NCBI GenBank assembly: GCA_032173965.1
Contig: CM063287.1
Coordinates: forward strand, 5,027,859 to 5,091,858
Source: Sitta carolinensis
Lineage: Eukaryota; Chordata; Aves; Passeriformes; Sittidae
Reading direction: 5' to 3'
DNA length: 64,000 nt
Both the position numbers and the translations under genes were made by a program. The number at the start of each line of letters is the position of its first letter. Positions within the stretch are counted from its first letter, which is position 1. Below, piece by piece: positions 13,901 through 24,015 of the stretch. Below the pieces are notes generated by a model. It worked only from the letters and a program-made list of their open reading frames with translations, ran no database searches and had not been told where the DNA came from.

Positions 13901-15543
13901 CATCAGCTGCTTGAAGGGAAAGATACTTAAGCTCCCTGCTACATGAATGCTTCTGTTTGTATGAATAACATAACCTCTTTGCATTATCAGTCACGGCATA
14001 AAATATCTGATATTCAAAACCAAAGGGCTCACAATTTAGCATTTTAAATTACAGTTCTGCTTCAAAGACTCACAACAAGCTCTTCCACTCCATTATTAAT
14101 GTCCTCCGCAGTTCACAAAGGCTGTGGGTGAGATCTCAAAAAAAAAAAAAATCCTCCTCCCTACCTCTGATAAGTTTGCAGGGAAAACCTGCTTTCATAT
14201 TCTTACCTTGCTACAGCTATGTTCATGCATCCCTAGTCACATGACTATCACTCATTCTTCTGTGAAACAACTTTCACTGTTTTACCAGGAAAACATCCAG
14301 TTTTGTGCAGGAGGAGCAAAGAGAAGGGATCAGCTTTCATTTGTTATCACCAGTTTACCAGGGACAATTCCCTGAGCATTAGATCTCATTTACCATGACA
14401 GTTTTAGTTTGGAAGCTTTTAAATTCTCTTCTTTTTACTGTATCTCGCTGGGAATTATATTGCAGCAATAAAAACACAATACAAACAAAATATCAGGTGA
14501 ACACACTAATAATTCCAGAGACCAGCACACAATGTCACTGCATCCCTGCATGTAAGACCTTCTTGAACCCCACACTGAACAAGAACTGAAGTGGAACACA
14601 GCAATAGCCAAGGAACAACAATCCTGCTACATCCTAGGAAAAAGTTCGCAAACATGGATGTGTTTGCCAAGTCTGCAAATAGCACTATGTTCTTGGCTAT
14701 CAGAAGTAACCAGTCTTCATTTCAATTACTTTTTACCTCCATTTTAACACAGTCTTCTCACCTTCACCTTGAAGGCCTTGTGTAACACAGGCTTTCTCAA
14801 CTCATATAACTAAAGTGTTCAAAGTTTGCTTACCAACCTAGTTCTTAAACTTCAATTTTTCCCCCAGTATCCATTCTCCTTATTAATTGTTATAAATTGC
14901 AATATAGTTATTGACTTTCATATTTATGAATTGCCTTTTGCAAGATATTGATCACAAAGATTCTGATAGAATACAATTTGTAATATCTTTTAACTGCCTT
15001 CTGATGGAACATGATCTGTCAGCTTTTGAATACATCATATAGCTTAAATAAACAGTAGTGTGATAAATATGTTATAGCTTAGACCTTTACATAATATTTA
15101 AATAGAGACTATGTATTGCTAAAATACTTTAATTTATGTAACTAACTCAGATAACGATGTGAAATAGCAGTGTTGAATAATAACAGTGACAAGAACCAAG
15201 ACACCAAGAGAAAAATTTATTACTGAATCTTCAGTTATCAGGAAGTGTCAAAAAAAGAGAATGGACCCTCGAGAAGAAATAAAATATGTTGATTTAATCT
15301 ACAGGATGGCATGCAGACAAATCAAAGGTTAAAACCAAGCAAAAGGATTTCCAGGACATGGAAACACATTGGAATGTTTGAATATGTATAACCCCTCATT
15401 AATATGCATTTAACCAATGTAATGAAAAGTATATTAAAAATTGCTTTAAATAGTGAGATGTGTTTCTTACATTAGCCATCTTCCCTTTCAGGGGAGAGGG
15501 GAGTGTTGAGGGGGAAGAGAACAAAAAGGAAGAGAAATTCTGA
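10933..15543. other. Intergenic with A/G-rich tract
   Basis: No gene recognised. A run of A blocks broken by G blocks lies at 12045-12082, and a 13-A run near 14138. Open frames of up to 103 codons (for example 11966-12277) have no domain. The 12-15 kb stretch is low-complexity-poor and looks unique; whether it is conserved between birds cannot be judged from one sequence. Confidence 0.5.
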
Positions 15544-15830
15544 TGTTACTGTGACGCAGATAGAAACACACAGCAGCACACACAACAGGTGTTTAGGCAG
15601 AGAAGAAGAAAGGAAGTCTCTAGTTTATTGTTGACCTCGTATCTATAAGTTTCTGGACAGTGATCAGAGATTGGACAGAGAAGTTACCACCTCTCTATCT
15701 TCACTGGTCACTTAAGTTTATTAGTCTTTTACAAAGGAATGCAAACATGATTCTTGTTTATCTTAACAATTCATGAGAACTAACTCCATTATAATAAAAC
15801 AAATCAGAAGGCTGATTTTCAAGGACAACA
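15544..15830 (-). mobile_element. Solo LTR, ERVK-type family C, copy 1
   Basis: This 287-bp segment on the minus strand aligns over its length with the plus-strand LTR at 48505-48798. Both start TGTTGTCCTTGAAA, share a central GGTAACTTCTCTGTCCAATC block and end in a CACAGTRACA-like terminus. The minus strand carries an AATAAA. Ends are TG...CA. I find no matching target duplication, unlike copy 2, so the flanks have diverged or recombined. Confidence 0.75.
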
Positions 15831-17981
15831 CTCCAGTTTTAGTGCTTTCCAAATATGCCAAAATGCAAGAGTTACATTAAAATCCTGTATCTTTGGGATA
15901 AACACTAGTGAAAGCAAAGCTGAAGGAATAGCCCTAGTAAGGTTAGCTTTCTGGCTGTATTATAGTTCACCTAATTCTGTAACCACCTGGTCAAAAAGAT
16001 GTTTCTAAAAGATGTGAATAAGAAGCTTGAGCAACCTCATTTCAGTTGTTGTAACCACAGCTCATGCTGAATGAGCCAGCCAGACCAAAGTGGAAAGACG
16101 ACTATCTAAAGCTGCTTTGCTTTACCAATCTATCCCCTGTTAAAGCTAAAACTCATTTCCTGCTTTGCCTCTTAATTTCACTGTCTGTAAAGATATTATT
16201 TCATACTAAGAGAAAGATGCTTCCTGTGCCAGACCTGCAATAACCTACCATCCACATCTGGAATTCACAGCAAAAAGTGAAAGGAAAAAGAGCTTTATGC
16301 CCAACTTGGAAAGACAAGATAATAGAACAAAAAAAAAAAAAGAAATTATTGCTTCATAATTTCATCCTCTACAGAGTTACTTGGCCACTTAGCAGCATTA
16401 AAGGGAGGCACAAAAATAATGACAATGTGATAAGAGAGGACCAATGCTGCCTACAAAAAGAACAAAAAAAAAAAAAAAAACCAAAAAAAAAAAACCAGCA
16501 AAAAAAACCCAATATATTTTTTTATAAAATTCAGTGCATTTATAGCCATTAAAAATTATTATTACTCTACAAAAACACTGTACAGTCCTATTCAGAAAAT
16601 CAGATTGGAAAATGTGCCATCATTTGCTACTGGCTGCTAAGGAAGGACTACTTGTTCCATCCCAACCTTTGGCTTAAGTGGACACAACAGAAACTGAAAA
16701 GCTCTTCTGGGGCTGAAAAAAAAAAGCCTATGCAGCTTGAGGAAGTCCCTGACATAAACTTGAGGTGGCCCCAAAGAGGTTTTTGAGCGAAAGGTAGCAG
16801 GAAAATATAGTGAACAGGGGGCCCAAAGGACTAGAGGAAGCCCACAGACTCTTCATATGGGGAATAGTGGTATTTTATCAAACCCAAACAACATTTCACA
16901 GCATTTTTATACCCAGCCATTTGAAAAACTCCAAAAGCTATAAAACTTAGCCTAAAGCCTTTGGGAAGAGCTGGTTGAGACTCACAACCTATGCAAATCC
17001 CTGCTCAAGTGGGGCTGCTGGCAGGGCACCTCTTTTCCTCTGGCAAGGGGAAGCCCCTGCAAGAGCCTGGACCCTGCTCTGGCTGCCTCTGGACATACCT
17101 GCCTTTAGAGGAGTATTTTCTGAAAGGAATCATTTCAGCTATGGAGTAAAACATGCTAATTTATGTTTTAAAGGCCTGGACTTCACAGAACAGCAGGCAC
17201 AGAAGGATTGGGATGTAGATGGCTTCAGTGGGGAGAAGAGAACATTATATATATACTATTTTTATAAATCAAGAATTAAATATATTTTGTATACACTCTT
17301 CTTATTGCTGCTACAGGAAGCAGTCAAATTACAGAGAAACTCAGTAGAAATACTTTGTATCAGAAAAAGTTCATTTACTAAGGAAAACAGGAAAAAAAAA
17401 CACTTAAGGGTCTTTGTAATTTTTTTCCTAGAAACTTTTGATAAGAGTAATCCAAATTCAATTTATTAGGAAATTCTTTGATTCATCCAGCATTCTGGCA
17501 ATATTACCAATATATCCAACTGTATTTATGCTAAAGGAAAGCTATATACATAATGTGATGATTATGTTTACTTGTTAATTTTTATTGGTTTGGTAAAAGA
17601 AATACTTCTAATAGTCTGTTTTCCATTTTTTGCATTTCTGTATTGCACCATTATGTGATTTTACAGTTTCCATTAATGAATCAAAATAAAAATCTCAGCA
17701 ATATTATAAATATAGCAAGCAGTCATCTGCTTTGCCCTAATTACCAAAAAACTTTAATGCATCCGTGCATCTCTTTTGAATACCAATATTCTCATTTCCC
17801 AGTGAAAGAAAACTACTATGAAAAAACAGATCAGATAAGGCAATTCTGTCCAACAATATAAGGTAAGGATGAAGACAACTGCCCTTTTTCTTATGATAAA
17901 AGTTGCAAGAAGACAACTGTACTATATATGTGGATTAATGCTTCAAAGAAACCCTGGGAGTATATGGGAAAAGCAGGGGGA
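15831..17981. other. Intergenic with poly(A) tracts
   Basis: No gene seen. The 16454-16507 stretch is almost pure A with a few CC interruptions. The 164-codon frame at 16975-17469 changes composition midway into AT-rich low-complexity coding and matches no family I know, so I do not call it a gene. Confidence 0.5.
16454..16507. repeat. Poly(A)-rich tract
   Basis: Two long A runs separated by CC and CCAGC, followed by a third A run. No recognisable retroposon body precedes it. Confidence 0.9.
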
Positions 17982-18365
17982 TGTCGCTGTGGTGAATAAC
18001 AACACAACATGAATTTCTCTGACAGCTTGGAGAGATGAAATTTGACTCCATTTATTCAAACAAATGACCCCTTTTATAGATTTTGGCCAGGCCACTGTGA
18101 TTGGTGAGAGCGCCACAGAACTCTTCCCCCACATTGGCCAAACCAGAGGGACATCAAAGAAGGTCCGTCCCACAGAAAGAATTCAAAATATTAGATTTTG
18201 TTACAGAAACAAAAACCTAATGTTTATGTTCAAGCTGTGAGAACAAGCTTGAAAAACCCAAATTATCAGGAAGAAACAGAACTTTATAAACTCAGAAACT
18301 GCATGCCTGGAAAACCAGACTAGAGGGGTGGGTTAGAGCATCAGGGCAAATTCGCTGAGGGTTCA
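17982..18365 (-). mobile_element. Solo LTR, family B, copy 1
   Basis: This segment of about 384 bp matches the LTR at 29779-30160 over most of its length (shared TGTCGCTGTGG border, a GAGGGACATCAAA block and a GTTTATGTTCAAGCTGTG block). Read on the minus strand it has a TATAAAAGG box, an AATAAA just before the GAGTCA block, and an end in CCACAGCGACA. Flanks are G-rich on both sides (GGGGGA on the left, GGGGGGA on the right), consistent with a target duplication blurred by slippage. No coding region accompanies it. Confidence 0.75.
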
Positions 18366-18686
18366 GGGGGGAGCAAGGACTACAGCAGATTTACACATGG
18401 CTGCAAAAAGCATCATGGGAGGGATCCACACTCACCCTGACAAAAAGCCTCAAGGGCTACGGGTTTCAGTGTAGTGAAAAGCCCTGAGCAGTGGCACAGA
18501 AAGGGCAGGACAAGGCAGTGGCAGCTGCCCGAGTCCTGAGTGCAGCTGGGAGAGGCTCCCCTTAGAGGGGCTCATGGCTCGGGCTCCTGGGTTTTTTCCT
18601 GAGGCACCTAAGTAGACAGTGAGGGTCCTTTCTAGGGAGGTTGGGTGTTAATAAGACCCCAGGGCAATGGCTGCTCTTATGAGCAG
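18366..18686. other. Spacer between two LTRs
   Basis: About 320 bp, moderately GC-rich, with no open frame of note. It ends with a short hairpin CTGCTC...GAGCAG next to the following LTR; the GAGCAG there is also that LTR's target duplication. Confidence 0.5.
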
Positions 18687-19286
18687 TCTTGGGTTTTGGG
18701 TTGTTGCTGTGACCTAAGAATTGCTCAAAGTCTGTTTTCCCCAGCCCAGCGCAGAAGAACAGCCCAAGAGCTCTTCATTCTCGTCTTCAAGGACTTGTTT
18801 ATTGTTTGTTATCTAGTACATTGTGATCCTGGCCTGCAATAAAGCAGACTAACTCCCTCTGGGCGGTGTTTATCTTTTATACTAAAATCTATATATTCAT
18901 TATTTACAATAATTTTCCAATACCTATCTACTTTATTAGACAAGTGTACCTTTACTCTAAACCTATCAAAATGTGCCACAATCACTGCAGAAGATGGAGG
19001 CTAAAAACAATGAAGAAGCCCAGGGACACACCCAGAATCCTCCATCTTTGTCCCTTAAATCCCCATTATAAAACCCCTGAAAATCTACATTTTCACCCTG
19101 TGACAAGTTAACTATCACTCTACTCAAACTCTAGTGTTTTGTAATTCTTCATACAAAGTTGGTAATTTTTTCTATGAGCTCAAGTCAAATGCACAGGTGT
19201 TTTTGACTCCGTGCCAGGGTCTCTGAGACCCCTGCCAGGGTCGCTGATCACCCAGGGCAGCCAGAGGAACGTTCTGGGTACCGACA
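18687..19286 (-). mobile_element. Solo LTR, family A, with 6-bp TSD
   Basis: A 600-bp LTR read on the minus strand. It starts TGTCGGTACCCAG, closely matching the start of the provirus LTR at 60032 (TGTCGGAACCCAG). It has a TATAAAA box (plus-strand 18875-18881) and an AATAAA (18798-18803), and it ends in CCCAAAACCCAAGA. A perfect 6-bp direct repeat, gagcag, flanks it at 18681-18686 and 19287-19292, as expected of an ERVK/ERV2-type integration. A middle block (GGCAC...GATAGGTATTGG...TTGTAAATAA) also has a counterpart in the provirus LTR. The end is GA, not the usual CA. Confidence 0.85.
18875..18881 (-). promoter_or_regulatory. LTR TATA box
   Basis: TATAAAA on the minus strand in the U3 of the family A solo LTR, about 70 bases upstream of its AATAAA. 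The spacing fits a U3/R boundary between the two. Confidence 0.6.
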
Positions 19287-19992
19287 GAGCAGGGCCTAAC
19301 TCATGGTAGGAGAGAACAGCAGAACATGGAACTCTGCAGTGGTGGTGAATTCTTCCCACAGCGACCGCAGCCTGTCTCCCCTCCGATCCCAATAGGAAGT
19401 GAGAGAGAGAGAGAGAAGCTGAGCCCAGCACCTCACCATCACCACGCACCAAAAACTCACAGTGTCTCTGCCCTTTCTCTGCCCTTCCAAAAGGAAGCCC
19501 CTCAGCTATGAGAGTGCAGCTGCACCCTTCCCCACACCTTGGCCACTTCTTTTGTCTCTCTTAAGTACTAGCTGTTATCTCTTAGGCAACAGATGTGAGA
19601 AAATTCCCTGAGAGAAAAAGTAAAAACAAAATAAAAGCCCTAACCTCCAACACTAATGCACTTCAGAGAATTTAAATAGACTTTCTTACCCTTTCGAGAT
19701 TAGCAGGGGCTATGCAGGAGAACCACTTTAATAGTATTTAAGTAAAGGTTTAAAAGACCTTACAAAAGGAGATAGAATACAAAATTTCTGCCCCCACTTT
19801 TCTACACTAAAAAGCTTATAATAACAGGTATGTTTTTAATTGACTGCCTGTATGGTTCTGTCAGAAGTCTCAAATAGCTCTAGATTTCTGGAGTCTGACA
19901 TGCCAAGATTTTAAGAAAGTGTACAATTTGCAGCCTGACCACAATGCTCTCTCTTTATATCTTCCATGTGGTCTAAATAAACGGGCCAGGAA
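19287..19992. other. Spacer with short (GA)n
   Basis: No gene seen. A short (GA)8 run lies at 19401-19416. Open frames of 61-90 codons overlap each other on both strands and are not credible genes. Confidence 0.5.
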
Positions 19993-20446
19993 ACCTTCTG
20001 CTCCTTTTTAAAGCCTTTATTGTGAGATCAGCCTGGGTGGGGGCTCGAGGGGTCGCGCTCACCGCCACTGCTCCCTGTGGACAAGGAAGAGGAGGAGGTG
20101 CAAGCAGCTTTGCCTTAATGACAGAGCTGGAGTCTGCGACCTCACAGGAGTCCCCTAGCAGACTACTTGGCTTGTTTAAAGTCCAGGGGGTGACTCCGAG
20201 CAAGTCTTATTCTTGTTACAGTGAGATGATCAAACAGTTCTCCAGATAGCTGCTGTTCTTCCCGATCTTCTAGGGTGGTTTGGCGAAGAATCTGTTTATC
20301 AGCTTCTAAACGTCATCAGTTTGTATGCGGTGCTCTCACTCCCATGGTCCCTCGGGGGTCTGGAAGTTCACATGGTTTACATACTGGGTGGAGCCACTGC
20401 TTGTCATGGGGAAGAAAGGGGAGCAGTGGAGGCGGGGCCCGACAGA
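19993..20446 (-). mobile_element. Possible LTR fragment
   Basis: Read on the minus strand this segment starts TGTCGGGCCCCGCC and has a CACAATAAAGG polyadenylation-like signal near its far end. It is more GC- and CpG-rich than its surroundings. The TGTCGG start resembles the family A LTRs. I could not define a convincing 3' end or target duplication, so the borders are approximate and the call is tentative. It may instead be another repeat or a promoter-like unique segment. Confidence 0.35.
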
Positions 20447-20448
20447 CA

Positions 20449-20487
20449 CAGGAACAAGGAACAGGATACAGGAAACAGGATACAGGA
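20449..20487. repeat. Short tandem repeat (AACAGGATACAGG-like)
   Basis: About three imperfect copies of a 12-15 base unit containing ACAGGAA/ACAGGATACAGG. It lies at the right border of the possible LTR fragment. Confidence 0.7.
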
Positions 20488-21364
20488 ACTTGGGATAGGG
20501 CTACAATACAGATACGAGGGAGGTGATTTTTTTAACATTATTTAACAGTCATAACAGTTGTTACTACAAACATTAACTTTGCAACTACAAATATGGTTAA
20601 CAATAACTCTTAACTCTTTTTCTTTCTAACACATGCAATTATTGTTGACTTCTGAATTACCCTTTCCTGTCTCATCGGAAGTTGGACATGACCTGTATGA
20701 ACCCAATATATATAAAGAACTAATCTTGTGAAAGTAGACAGTTCTATTCTTCCCATTCTGTCACTGGTTTTCAAGGTGATACTTTGGCCATCTACTGCTT
20801 CATCCTGTTCCTAGGTAGTTCTTTCTGCATAAACTATTACTTTGTCATTGGCTTGTATTTGAGAAGGTACCTTGGATCTTCTAAACATTCAGTTGTTTTG
20901 CTGAACTTCATGTAGTTAAAATTGAGTCCAAGTCTCCTCCTTTCCCCCTTCCTTATCCCATTAATAACATCAGGTAATTATTTAGCATGTTCCAGTTGTT
21001 TCTAAGTCTTGTTGACTTCCCAGAGGTTTATCAGCGCAGACAAAAAGTCCCCTAGCATCCTCTTGTCTAGTTTTGACTCTCTCTCTGTTTTTAATGCGAA
21101 CTGAACCAAATTTGCTCTCATTCACCTGGAAAGGTGAATGAAACAGAGGAGTCAAGGTTTTGTCACCGACTTCCTTTTAAATGACAATCTAACCTTTCTT
21201 GTCGTTGTTTGAAAGCCTTTCATAATATAGCCCTGAACTAGCTAGGATACATTTCATTTACTAATCCGGGGTCTGCTCCCCTCTGCATTTCCAGCTGCTC
21301 TGAGGTTCCTGCTGCAGCTCATTTGGCCATCTGAAGGTGTGGTTTGTTTGCCTTTTACATACAT
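20488..21364. other. Intergenic, no gene seen
   Basis: AT-rich, with no credible open frame. A TACATACATACATAC run sits at about 21356-21370 at the edge of the next LTR fragment. Confidence 0.5.
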
Positions 21365-21526
21365 ACATACTAGTAAAGAACTGTTATTCCTTTTCTCATA
21401 TATTTGCCTGAAAGCCCCTTAATTTCAAAATTATGATAATTCAGAGGTAAGGGGCTCAAACTTTCCATTCCAAGGGAGGTTCCCACCTTCCCTGTCAGAC
21501 ACCTGTCTTTCAAAACAAAACAATTA
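21365..21526 (+). mobile_element. LTR 3' fragment, family D, copy 1
   Basis: This segment shares with the LTRs at 30755-31410 (plus strand) and 49125-49824 (minus strand) the blocks CTAGTAAAGAACTGTT, TTTGCCTGAAAGCCCCTTAA, TTTCAAAATTATGATAATT and GACACCTGTCTTTC. Only the 3' part of about 160 bp is recognisable; the upstream part has been lost or has diverged. Orientation is plus. Confidence 0.75.
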
Positions 21527-23599
21527 GCATTACTCAATAAAGAGTCTTTACCACATTCTTATTCAGAAAGGGGAATTTAAATTAGTTATAACATCTGTTG
21601 TCACAGAATCTACCCAAATAGGAATCCACAGGATAAGTCCCATTTTCACATTTCTGATAAAACTGCCCTACTGGGAGCTCCTGGTATCATTGTTCCAGGA
21701 GCTAAGGAGGAGTGAGGAGCCAAAATCATCCTTGCTTTGCTCCTTTGCTCCACAGTCTCTTTTCCTTACAAAATAACCAAGAATTACTCTGCTCTCTCAG
21801 GCCTTCACAGAGGACTCACTGTGAGATCAGAAAGCTGATCCAAAAGATGTACTGAGAAGCAGATGTTATCAACACATAGGGAAGGCTCTCAGAGGTGCAT
21901 CTGCTGGGCATCCCTCCAGTCAGATAAATCTGCAGGGAATTAGTCCAGCATTTTGCATGAACTTTTAAAAGTAACCAGCCCTTTTTTAAGCCATCTGGAA
22001 TATCAACTATGTGAATAAAAAGAACAAACTCAGGCCCTGTTTCCAGATTTAAAAAGGTGGGATAAAAATCTACCCTCAGTAAAGGAGCACAGATGAAAGA
22101 AGAATCAAGTTCTTTCAACACTTTTATTTTTTCCCCAAGCAGCCCCCCAGGATTCTCAGCAGTTACTTTGAAGGTCCAAAGCTGTGCCATGAGACCATCA
22201 CACTGCCAGGTTTTTCCCATCCTTGTGAAGTGTCCAATCCCTGCTGACAGCTACTCCACCAAGAAGAGGACTGTACAGAAAAAAATCCAGCCTGTCTCTG
22301 TATAGCTCACACAGCTTTTCAGAGCCGTCGATAACCTTACTGAGTACAAGGCTGACTATTAATGCAAGCTGAATGGCCTCTAAATACTGCCCCTCAGGCA
22401 GTCAGATGCTTTAGACCTGGACAGACTGACAGCCACTCACAAGAACTCCAGTAGAAAATACAAAGAGATGACAGGAGTTACTTATGCAGACATATTACAG
22501 AAGCATTTCCGTTCTGTAGATCACTGCTATGAAATAAAACTAAGATCTGCCAGTGGATGGTCAGCAATTGTGGCAAATGACAAATTTTTAAAATAAATAA
22601 ATAAATAAATAAAAATATTTTCAAAAAGCAGGAAATGGGAAAACAGGAAAACAAAGTAGCTTGATCTGAAGCCTTACACAATACAGCAAAACCAGAAAGG
22701 TTTCCTTCAGATTGCACAAGCATCATATCACTGCTAACCAAACCCACCAGTCCAACCCAAACACCAACCTGTTTGTTTCTAATTCTGTAGCTAATGTCTA
22801 CTCGTGCTGGCAGGTGACCTCCTAGGATTACATTGCTGGATTATATCCCACTGCTCAAAATCAATGATGAACAAAGGTCACTAATGGATTTGCAAGGCTA
22901 ACTTTCTGAATTGTACTTAGATCACTGATGAATCTCACTTCCTTAACAAAAAAGGAAGAGATTTTTTCCAATAATAAGTCACAAGTTTGGTTAATTGATC
23001 AGTATTATTTGGGCATGACCTGGCATACTTATTGCAGTGGAAAAAAGGAAAAGCAAATAAATGAAAAGGAACAACTGCTCACAAAACTATTTAAGTCTAT
23101 TAAGGACAAAGCCTGAACGGTAGATGATGAGATGAGAGGGTGTTAATGAATTCTTATCTTCTGGCTGCAAGAAGAGCAAAGGCAGTGACTGAAATAGAAC
23201 AAGAACACAGCAGCTCTCATCTTCCAGAATTACAGGCTAATCGCATGACCAAAGCTAGCCAGAGGGTACCGTTAAAGCCAGCAAGCTCACACTAAAAAGA
23301 TTACTCTTTAATTCACTCTCCAGTCTTTTTATTATCCTCTAGAAGTCAGGGTTTTAAAAAAAATCTGAATTGCAGGGGATTTTTACAGAATTCTGGTACT
23401 ACAAGATGCAGTGCAACCTGTTCCCCAACCTGCTAGAGTGCACAGTGGCTTCTGCACTGTGCTAAACCCTCTTTCATAGTTTATTTTGGGAATTCTGCAT
23501 ACAAGCAGCATCCTGTTTAGGGATTCCCTTCTGATGAAGCAACAGCAGAAGCACATCAGTAGCACACCACTATTTGAACAGAGCTGTTGCTCCTCCCTA
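21527..23599. other. Intergenic with (AAAT)n
   Basis: No gene recognised. The 134-codon minus-strand frame at 21816-22220 has no domain or coding-like pattern that I can see. An (AAAT)6 run lies at 22590-22614. Confidence 0.5.
22590..22614. repeat. (AAAT)n microsatellite
   Basis: About six AAAT units directly visible. Confidence 0.95.
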
Positions 23600-24015
23600 G
23601 GTTCCCTGATAAGAGGAAAACCTGTGTAAAGAACAGCAAGCCCCACATTCAGCCTGCAGAAGAGAAGGCTCTTGGGTGACCTGACCACAGCTTTCCAGCA
23701 GCAAAGACGCTCCAAGAAAGCTGGGGAGGAACTGTTCACAAGGGCATGAAGTGACAGAACAAGGGGGAATGCCTTTAAACTGAAAGAGACTAAGTTTAAA
23801 TTGGATATTAGGAAGAAATTCTTCCCTGTGACGGTGGGGAGGCCCTGGCACAGGTTGCCAGAGGAGCTGTGGCTGCCCCATCCCTGGAAGTGTGCAAGGC
23901 CAGGTTGGTCAGGGCTTGAAGCAACCTGGAATAGTGGAAGTCAGGAAGAACCTGACTATGGCAGGGGCTGGGACAGGATGGTCCAGTCCAACCCAAACCA
24001 TTCTGTGATTTTATG
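23600..24015 (+). mobile_element. CR1 LINE 3' end
   Basis: About 415 bp of a CR1 retrotransposon in plus orientation. Visible landmarks in order are a TTCAGCCTGCAGAAGAGAAGG block, AAAGCTGGGGAGGAACT, ACAAGGGCATGAAGTGA, GATATTAGGAAGAAATTCTT, GGCACAGGTTGCC, CCATCCCTGGAAGTGT and the terminal ATTCTGTGATTTTATG. This is the end of the reverse transcriptase frame plus the 3' UTR; no complete protein remains. Several long minus-strand open frames here are shadows of it. It is the best-preserved CR1 in the window. Confidence 0.92.

Noticed and set aside
16975..17469. 164-codon plus frame
   Set aside because: Composition shifts mid-frame to AT-rich low-complexity sequence; no domain, no promoter or splice evidence.
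21816..22220. 134-codon minus frame
   Set aside because: No recognisable domain; of the length expected by chance in 64 kb read in six frames.
23383..23881. 118- and 94-codon minus frames
   Set aside because: Antisense shadows of the CR1 3' end.
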